From Synechococcus sp. AG-673-F03 (lineage in GTDB: Bacteria; Cyanobacteriota; Cyanobacteriia; PCC-6307; Cyanobiaceae), in contig QCTJ01000005.1 in the NCBI GenBank assembly GCA_003211205.1, positions 35,237 to 99,236 on the forward strand: 64,000 nt of DNA, read 5' to 3'. Made by a program: the position numbers and the translations under genes. The notes beneath the pieces were generated by a model. It did not search any database and was not told the origin of the DNA. It saw only the letters and a list, made by a program, of their open reading frames with translations. Positions within the stretch are counted from its first letter, which is position 1. Every line of letters starts with the position of its first letter. Shown here in pieces: positions 57,888-64,000 of this stretch.

Positions 57888-59774
57888 CTAGGGGGAGACT
57901 CCTGCTGCTGCTTTGACCAGTCGGACAACTCCTCGTTCGGCCAAACCCTGTGCGAGTTCAACTCCCATGCGACGGGCGTCGGGTTCACGCATCAATCGGG
58001 GTAAACGGCTGAACAGCAGATCTGGACTGAATCCAGGCAGTTGTTGGAGCACTTGGACCAGCTGACGGACGGGTTCAAGGTCCATATAGAAGTCCTGATC
58101 CAACTCGGCTCCTGACGCCATGAGGCGGGAGGGTTGTAACGGACGGGGCAGACGCCGGCCAAGTCGTTGCAGGGTCATCCATCCCAGTGAATCGATGCGA
58201 TCGGCTGCGGTTTCAACGAGCTGATGGCGCAGCATGCCCCCATGGGTTGATACAAGGAAATCCAGAACTTGGTCCAGCAGGGCTTCGAGGTCCAGCTGGT
58301 CTTGACTGGCTGCACTGGCCACCAGATTTTCTAATCGCGTCCAGCTGAAGATGTCGCCGTCGAACAACATTTCCTTCAGGCTCTGGCGAAGCTGTGGATC
58401 AGGATCTTCCATCAGCCGGCGGGCGAAGTAGGGGTAGGCAGCTCCGAGAATCTTGAAGTCGTAATCCACGCTCAGAGCAATTCCCTCAAGGGTCACCAGT
58501 GAGCGGATGATTAAGGCGTAGTAAGGCGGGACTCTGAACGGGAACTTGTACATCACGCCGGACAGATCATCAGTGACCGCTTTGAAATCCATGCGGCTGA
58601 CACCTGCTTCCAGCGCCTGACTGAATACGGTTTCAAAAGCAGGAACAATCGGCTCAAGATTCACGTCCTCAGCAAGGAATCCGAGGTTGACGAAATCTTT
58701 GGACAATTTGCCGAAATTGCGGTTCACCAGGTGAACCACTGCCTGGATCAATCCGGTGCGTGATTCACGCGAGACTTCGCTCATCATGCCGAAATCCAGG
58801 TAGCAGAGCCGTCCATCAGCGAGGGCTAGCAAATTGCCTGGGTGTGGATCGGCATGAAAGAAGCCGTGCTCAAGCAGCTGTTGCAGGCTGCAGTTAACGC
58901 CCACAGACACCATGTCATTGGGATCAATACCCATCTCTCTCACCGCCTCGAGGTTGGTGAGCTTGACGCCGTCGATCCATTCCATCGTCAACACCCTTCG
59001 ACTAGTGGCTTCTCGATAGATCAGCGGAACGGCGATGCGGGGATTGTGTTGATGCAGCTCGCTGAATTTCTCAGCATTCGAGGCTTCATTGAGGTAATCC
59101 ATCTCTTCGAACACCCGACTGCCCAGTTCATCAATGAGAGCGACAAGATCGCTGCGAATCAGGCCGATGTTGCTGTTGAGCCAGGCGGCGATATTGCGCA
59201 CGATGTAGAGATCCAGCGTGATCTGTTCGCGCAGACCCGGCCTTTGCACTTTCACGGCGACGCGTTGACCGTCGTGCAATGTTCCGCGATGCACCTGGCC
59301 GAGAGAGGCCGCTGAGATCGGTTCGCGTTCTAGTTCCGCATAGATGCTGTCGACGGGAGCGCCCAGGTCGTCCTCGATGCAAGCCATGGCCAGAGCGCTG
59401 TCGAACCCTGGAAGTTGGTCCTGCAGCTGGGCAAGTTCCTCCAGTAGTACCGGAGGCACGATGTCTGGCCGTGTGGAGAGAGCCTGGCCGGCTTTGATGA
59501 AGGCCGGTCCGAGCTCCACCAGCAGTTCAGCGCACTCCTGCGCCCTGCTTCGAGCCCGCTTCTGATTCTTGAGCAGCTGGAAGATCCAGTCGAAACCGAT
59601 GCCGATCAACAGCATTCCAATCGGCACCAACGTCTGCCATAGGCGCCGCAGTAAACGTTGGGGATGACCCGCATAAATACGAGTGATGGCTGCCGGGTCA
59701 TACGTAAGCAGACCGGCGGCTTCGATGAAATCTCCGAGTTCTTGAGGGGCCACTGGCCTCAATGCCATGTGCAC
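57888..59774 (-). CDS. ABC1/UbiB-family atypical kinase
   Basis: 628 residues. A membrane segment near residues 48-65 (LVPIGMLLIGIGF), the family hallmark KAGQ in FIKAGQALSTRPD near residue 93, an Ala-rich nucleotide loop, Lys in VAVKVQRPG, HADPHPGN near residue 305 and DFGMMSEV near 328. A long C-terminal extension (about 460-628) follows. UbiB/ADCK proteins support quinone synthesis or tocopherol/plastoglobule-type lipid metabolism. Plastoquinone is the likely link in a cyanobacterium; this is inference. Divergent from recN by 55 bases. Confidence 0.9.
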   Translation of the reverse strand: MHMALRPVAPQELGDFIEAAGLLTYDPAAITRIYAGHPQRLLRRLWQTLVPIGMLLIGIGFDWIFQLLKNQKRARSRAQECAELLVELGPAFIKAGQALSTRPDIVPPVLLEELAQLQDQLPGFDSALAMACIEDDLGAPVDSIYAELEREPISAASLGQVHRGTLHDGQRVAVKVQRPGLREQITLDLYIVRNIAAWLNSNIGLIRSDLVALIDELGSRVFEEMDYLNEASNAEKFSELHQHNPRIAVPLIYREATSRRVLTMEWIDGVKLTNLEAVREMGIDPNDMVSVGVNCSLQQLLEHGFFHADPHPGNLLALADGRLCYLDFGMMSEVSRESRTGLIQAVVHLVNRNFGKLSKDFVNLGFLAEDVNLEPIVPAFETVFSQALEAGVSRMDFKAVTDDLSGVMYKFPFRVPPYYALIIRSLVTLEGIALSVDYDFKILGAAYPYFARRLMEDPDPQLRQSLKEMLFDGDIFSWTRLENLVASAASQDQLDLEALLDQVLDFLVSTHGGMLRHQLVETAADRIDSLGWMTLQRLGRRLPRPLQPSRLMASGAELDQDFYMDLEPVRQLVQVLQQLPGFSPDLLFSRLPRLMREPDARRMGVELAQGLAERGVVRLVKAAAGVSP

Positions 59775-59829
59775 CCCTTCTAAACGAGCTGAGCCGCCGC
59801 TACGGTCAGCTCCAACACCGGGGTCTGCC

Positions 59830-61518
59830 GTGCTAACCGGCCTGCGACTCGAAAATATTGCTCTGATTGACAGCCTTGATCTGGCATTTGATCAAGGTTT
59901 TTCTGTGCTGACCGGCGAGACAGGAGCAGGAAAGTCGATCCTTCTTGATGCTTTGGATGCCGTGCTTGGAGGCCTGCAAGCGGGTGCAGGTGCGCGGCTG
60001 TTGCGTTCCGGTTGTGACCGAGGTGTGATCGAGGCCAGTTTTCGTCCTGGCGCAGCCGCCAGCCGCTGGTTGCTTGAGCAGGAGATCAGCGACGGAGAGG
60101 AAGACTTGGTGGTGAGCCGTGAATGGCGGCGTCAGGAGGATCGCCTCAGCAGCCGCTCAAGGCTGAACGGTGTGATGGTGAATCGTCAGCAACTACTGGT
60201 GCTGCGTCCTCTGCTGATTGATCTCACCGTTCAGGGTCAAACCCAGCAGCTGGCACGGCCTGGTCAGCAGAAACGCTGGCTTGACCATCTCGGCGGAGCT
60301 TCCCTTGATGCCGAGCTCTGCCAGGTTCGTCGTCACTGGAGCGATTGGCTTCGCTGTCAGTCCGAGCTTGAGCGGGCTGAAACTGATCGGTTGCGTCTGG
60401 ATCAACAGCGTGAGGAGTTGGAGCTGTTATTGGCTGAACTCGACCGAGCTGAACTTGATGACCCCGAGGAAATTGATCAGCTCGAACGCGAACAGGATCG
60501 TCTTGTTCATGGGGTGCGCCTGCAGGAGGGTCTGGGTCTGTTAATCGGACGTCTTCAGGACGGTGCTGATCAGGCACCCTCAGCGCTTGATCATTTACTG
60601 GCCTGCAGCCACGAGCTGCAGCAGATGCAGGGTCTTGACCCGTCGCTGCAGTCTTTGAGTGAGCGATGTCTCGATCTTGAATCAGGTGTTCAGGATCTGA
60701 TCAGGGAGCTGGAGGGTTACGGAGCCTCTCTGGACAGTGATCCCCATCGTCTGTCAGTGCTTCAGGAGCGTCTGGCCGAGCTCAAGCGCCTGGAACGCCG
60801 GCATGGTCAGGATCTGATTGATTTGATCAAGCGCCGCGATGAGTTGCGTGACCGTCAGCAGTCTGGTGGTGTTGATGCACTGCTTGAGCAGTTGCGCAGT
60901 CAGGAGCAGGCGGCTTGTGTCATCCGTGATCGCAGCAATGCTTCGCTGCGATCACGGAGATTAGTTGTTGCGGCGGAGCTGCAAGAGCGGTTGATGGCTC
61001 ATCTCAGGCCCATGGGATTGGCTAATGTGCGTTTCCAGGTTGCTGTTGAGCCGTCTGCACCCGGAGAGAGCGGTGCTGATGCCGTTTGCTTCTTGTTCTC
61101 AGCGAATCCGGGTCAGCCCATGGCACCGCTCGCTGAAGTGGCTTCCGGGGGTGAGATGTCGCGTTTTCTGCTGGCTCTCAAGAACTGCCTTGCCGAGGTG
61201 GATGGATCCAGCACCCTGCTCTTTGATGAAATCGACACCGGAGTGAGCGGCCGTGTCAGCGGTGCCATGGCAGATCTGCTGCGCCTGTTGTCGCGCCATC
61301 GTCAGGTGTTCTGTGTCACCCATCAGCCGCTGGTGGCTGCTGCGGCTGATCATCATTTCCGCGTCAGCAAAGAGGTTTGCGATGGGGTGACCCATTCACG
61401 AGTGTCCCAGCTGCGGGACACTCAGGAGCGTCAGCGTGAGCTTGCTGAGTTGGCAGGCGGTGAACGCCGCGAAGCTGAGGCTTATGCAGCCAGCCTTCTG
61501 GATCAGAAAGCAGCATGA
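59830..61518 (+). CDS. recN: DNA repair protein RecN
   Basis: 562 residues from GTG 59830 (MLTGLRLENIALID). SMC-like: Walker A TGETGAGKS near residue 28, two long coiled-coil arms (about 150-360), ABC signature SGGEMSRFLLALK and Walker B LFDEIDTGVSG, with the switch His in VTHQPLVAAAADHH. RecN aids double-strand-break repair. uvrA follows 47 bases later; an inverted repeat lies in the spacer. Confidence 0.95.
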   Translation: MLTGLRLENIALIDSLDLAFDQGFSVLTGETGAGKSILLDALDAVLGGLQAGAGARLLRSGCDRGVIEASFRPGAAASRWLLEQEISDGEEDLVVSREWRRQEDRLSSRSRLNGVMVNRQQLLVLRPLLIDLTVQGQTQQLARPGQQKRWLDHLGGASLDAELCQVRRHWSDWLRCQSELERAETDRLRLDQQREELELLLAELDRAELDDPEEIDQLEREQDRLVHGVRLQEGLGLLIGRLQDGADQAPSALDHLLACSHELQQMQGLDPSLQSLSERCLDLESGVQDLIRELEGYGASLDSDPHRLSVLQERLAELKRLERRHGQDLIDLIKRRDELRDRQQSGGVDALLEQLRSQEQAACVIRDRSNASLRSRRLVVAAELQERLMAHLRPMGLANVRFQVAVEPSAPGESGADAVCFLFSANPGQPMAPLAEVASGGEMSRFLLALKNCLAEVDGSSTLLFDEIDTGVSGRVSGAMADLLRLLSRHRQVFCVTHQPLVAAAADHHFRVSKEVCDGVTHSRVSQLRDTQERQRELAELAGGERREAEAYAASLLDQKAA

Positions 61519-61527
61519 GCATCATCT

Positions 61528-61558
61528 GATCTCAGTAGAATCGTCAGTCCCTGAGATC
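61528..61558. promoter_or_regulatory. Inverted repeat between recN and uvrA
   Basis: GATCTCAG (61528-61535) and CTGAGATC (61551-61558), perfect arms 15 bases apart, just before the uvrA start. No U-tract. It could be an operator for uvrA or a mRNA stem-loop; it does not match the cyanobacterial LexA box as I know it. Confidence 0.35.
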
Positions 61559-61565
61559 CAGCCGT

Positions 61566-64000
61566 ATGGGGCGAACCGCTCCCAAATCAAAGGCCTCGTC
61601 TCCGGCGGAGCCAGTGAAACTCGCGATTGGATCAGAAGAGAATGTGATCCGCGTTCGTGGTGCTCGCCAGCACAATCTCAAGAACGTTGATCTCACCATC
61701 CCTCGCAACAAGATGGTGGTGTTCACAGGGGTGAGCGGTAGCGGTAAGAGCTCCCTGGCTTTCGACACCATTTTTGCTGAGGGTCAGCGTCGCTACGTCG
61801 AGAGTCTTTCCGCTTACGCGCGTCAGTTTCTGGGTCAGGTCGACAAGCCGGATGTTGATGCCATTGAGGGCCTTTCCCCAGCGATCTCGATCGATCAGAA
61901 ATCCACCAGTCACAACCCACGTTCGACTGTCGGAACCGTCACGGAGATCCAGGATTATCTGCGTCTGTTGTTCGGTCGGGCCGGCGATCCGCATTGCCCC
62001 AGGTGTGATCGTCCAATCCGGCCGCAGACCATTGATGAAATGATCGATCAGATCCTCACCTTGCCTGACTCCACGCGGTATCAGCTGCTTGCTCCGGTTG
62101 TGCGCGGCAAGAAGGGCACCCACGCCAAATTGATCAGTGGGCTGGCCGCCGAAGGTTTTGCCCGGGTGCGGATCGATGGAGAAGTGCGCGAGCTGGCCGA
62201 CAACATCGAACTCGACAAGAACCAAAGCCACAACATTGAAGTGGTGGTGGATCGGCTTGTTGCTCGTGAGGGAATCCAGGAACGACTCACCGACTCCCTA
62301 CGCACCTCACTGAAACGCGGAGATGGTTTGGCCATCGTTGAGGTGGTTCCTAAAAAAGACGAGCAACTTCCTGAAGGAGTCGATCGGGAGCGTTTGTTCT
62401 CCGAGAATTTCGCCTGCCCCGAGCATGGGGCGATCATGGAAGAGCTTTCACCAAGGCTGTTCTCGTTCAACAGTCCTTACGGCGCTTGCGAGGCCTGCCA
62501 CGGAATCGGCCACCTGCGCAAGTTCACACCTGAGCGAGTGGTTCCAGATCCCTCACTGCCTGTCTACGCCGCAGTGGCTCCCTGGGCCGAGAAAGACAAC
62601 TCCTACTACTTCTCCCTGCTGTATTCCGTTGGGGAGGCCTTTGGGTTCGAGATCAAGACTCCCTGGAAGGAACTGTCTGAAGAGCAGCAGGATGTGCTGC
62701 TCAATGGCAGTCGCGAACCGATCCTGATTCAGGCCGATAGCCGTTATCGCAAGGGAACCGGTGCCTATCAGCGACCTTTTGAGGGGATCCTGCCGATTCT
62801 TGAGCGGCAGTTGCGGGATGCCAGTGGCGAGGCCCAGCGTCAGAAGTTGGAGAAATATCTGGAACTGGTTCCCTGCTCCAGTTGTGCCGGCAAACGATTG
62901 CGCCCTGAGGCATTGGCCGTTCGCATGGGCTGCTTCCGAATCACGGATCTCACCGCTGTGAGCGTGGGCCAGACCCTTGACCGGATTGAGCAGTTAATTG
63001 GTGAGGGTGCCTTCGAGGGCAGTGAACCACTGCTCACGAACCGTCAGATGCAGATCGGAGACCTCGTGCTGCGCGAGATCCGCATGCGATTGCGTTTTCT
63101 GCTGGATGTTGGTCTCGACTATCTGAGCCTTGATCGGCCGGCGATGACGCTGTCCGGTGGTGAGGCGCAGCGAATCCGACTGGCGACTCAGATCGGTGCC
63201 GGTCTCACCGGAGTGCTGTACGTGCTCGATGAACCGAGCATTGGTTTGCACCAGCGGGACAACGATCGTCTGCTCGCCACCCTCGAGCGGCTCCGTGATC
63301 TGGGGAACACGCTGGTGGTTGTGGAACACGATGAAGACACCATTCGCGCTGCCGATCACCTGGTGGATATCGGACCAGGAGCCGGTGTGCACGGAGGCCA
63401 CATCGTGGCGGAGGGGTCTCTAGATGATCTCCTGAACGCGGAGGACTCCGTGACAGGTGCTTATCTCAGTGGTGAGCGAAGCATTCCCACTCCCCCGGAA
63501 CGGCGCTCGGCAGGGACTCGCAGTCTCAAGCTGCTCAACTGCAATCGCAACAATCTCAAAGACCTGAGCGTGGAGTTTCCGCTCGGACGCCTGGTCTCCA
63601 TCACTGGAGTGAGCGGCAGCGGCAAGAGCACCTTGGTGAATGAGTTGCTTCACCCTGCGCTGGAGCATGGCCTCGGCCACAAGGTGCCTTTTCCCAACGG
63701 TCTCGGGGAGATGCGTGGCCTCAAGTCGATCGACAAGGTGATCGTGATCGATCAGTCACCGATCGGCAGGACTCCCCGTTCCAACCCTGCCACCTACACC
63801 GGTGCCTTTGATCCGATCCGTCAGGTATTCGCAGCCACGGTTGAAGCCAAGGCCCGCGGCTATCAGGTGGGTCAATTCAGTTTCAACGTCAAGGGCGGTC
63901 GCTGCGAAGCCTGTCGCGGTCAGGGGGTCAATGTGATCGAGATGAATTTCCTCCCGGATGTGTATGTGCAGTGCGACGTGTGCAAGGGCGCCCGATTCAA
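61566..64000 (+). CDS. uvrA: Excinuclease ABC subunit A (partial, 3' end outside)
   Basis: 811 codons are inside the window. N-terminal ATP-binding lobe with [11 protein letters not shown], the [15 protein letters not shown] block, zinc finger with CPRC, UvrB-interaction region, CEACHGIG second zinc knuckle, the [19 protein letters not shown] signature, a [13 protein letters not shown]alker B, and the second Walker A in [12 protein letters not shown] near 63605. UvrA recognises DNA damage and loads UvrB in nucleotide excision repair. It continues past the window edge at the C-terminal zinc motif (CEACRGQG). Probably transcribed with recN or from the spacer. Confidence 0.95.
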   Translation, partial: MGRTAPKSKASSPAEPVKLAIGSEENVIRVRGARQHNLKNVDLTIPRNKMVVFTGVSGSGKSSLAFDTIFAEGQRRYVESLSAYARQFLGQVDKPDVDAIEGLSPAISIDQKSTSHNPRSTVGTVTEIQDYLRLLFGRAGDPHCPRCDRPIRPQTIDEMIDQILTLPDSTRYQLLAPVVRGKKGTHAKLISGLAAEGFARVRIDGEVRELADNIELDKNQSHNIEVVVDRLVAREGIQERLTDSLRTSLKRGDGLAIVEVVPKKDEQLPEGVDRERLFSENFACPEHGAIMEELSPRLFSFNSPYGACEACHGIGHLRKFTPERVVPDPSLPVYAAVAPWAEKDNSYYFSLLYSVGEAFGFEIKTPWKELSEEQQDVLLNGSREPILIQADSRYRKGTGAYQRPFEGILPILERQLRDASGEAQRQKLEKYLELVPCSSCAGKRLRPEALAVRMGCFRITDLTAVSVGQTLDRIEQLIGEGAFEGSEPLLTNRQMQIGDLVLREIRMRLRFLLDVGLDYLSLDRPAMTLSGGEAQRIRLATQIGAGLTGVLYVLDEPSIGLHQRDNDRLLATLERLRDLGNTLVVVEHDEDTIRAADHLVDIGPGAGVHGGHIVAEGSLDDLLNAEDSVTGAYLSGERSIPTPPERRSAGTRSLKLLNCNRNNLKDLSVEFPLGRLVSITGVSGSGKSTLVNELLHPALEHGLGHKVPFPNGLGEMRGLKSIDKVIVIDQSPIGRTPRSNPATYTGAFDPIRQVFAATVEAKARGYQVGQFSFNVKGGRCEACRGQGVNVIEMNFLPDVYVQCDVCKGARF

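Overview
The window looks like chromosomal DNA of a marine picocyanobacterium of the Synechococcus/Cyanobium/Prochlorococcus lineage, most likely a Synechococcus with medium-high GC. Evidence read from the sequence: sulfolipid genes (sqdB, sqdX), a Psb34-type photosystem II small protein, cyanobacterial-type gap2, a Cyp38/TLP40-like lumenal cyclophilin, DUF502 and HpsJ-like membrane proteins, and the picocyanobacterial gene order dnaN - PRC-barrel gene - purL - purF - gyrA - TPR - queG. There are no rRNA genes, insertion sequences, integrases, phage genes or CRISPR arrays. One tRNA gene (tRNA-Gly, anticodon CCC) is present. Genes are tightly packed, often with overlapping ends.

Layout. 1-4.3 kb: the 3' part of dnaX, then a leftward pair of a processive family-2 glycosyltransferase and a SpoIID/LytB-domain protein. 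4.4-9.7 kb: rpmI-rplT, a TPR membrane protein, thiG, psb34 and the sulfolipid pair sqdB-sqdX. 9.7-15.5 kb (leftward): mrdA (PBP2), two unknown proteins, guaA and cbiD. 15.5-21.8 kb: a class-V aminotransferase, tRNA-Gly, several small lineage-type proteins, a half-length AbrB-family membrane protein, and a HARP/SNF2 helicase facing an HNH nuclease. 21.8-31 kb: an epimerase-like protein, pdxA, accB-efp, the cyclophilin, thiL, gap2, murC-murB and ybaB. 31-34.1 kb (leftward): chaperone operon grpE-dnaJ-tusA-rsgA. 34.2-35.0 kb: an in-frame fusion of the start of pilB to the end of pilC, apparently the scar of a lost type IV pilus locus. 35-45.2 kb: a BaiN-type flavoprotein, an exported MsrB, dus, then a leftward series of an RRM protein, argH, a GAF-PP2C phosphatase, ftsY, nusB, DUF502 and HpsJ-like. 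45.2-49.7 kb: queG, a TPR protein and gyrA. 49.7-55.7 kb (leftward): purF, purL, a PRC-barrel protein and dnaN. 55.7-56.1 kb: a 460-base gene-free region with DnaA-box-like sites, the best candidate for the replication origin. 56.1-64 kb: thrC, a DUF1400 protein and a UbiB-type kinase leftward, then recN and the 5' part of uvrA rightward.

How it works together: this is mostly core metabolism and information processing around the origin (purines, replication clamp and gyrase, translation factors, cell wall, chaperones, DNA repair). The features that depart from a standard core region are the pilB-pilC fusion, a purF of markedly lower GC than its neighbours, a cbiD without a usual start codon in front of its conserved N-terminus, and the divergent SNF2/HNH pair.
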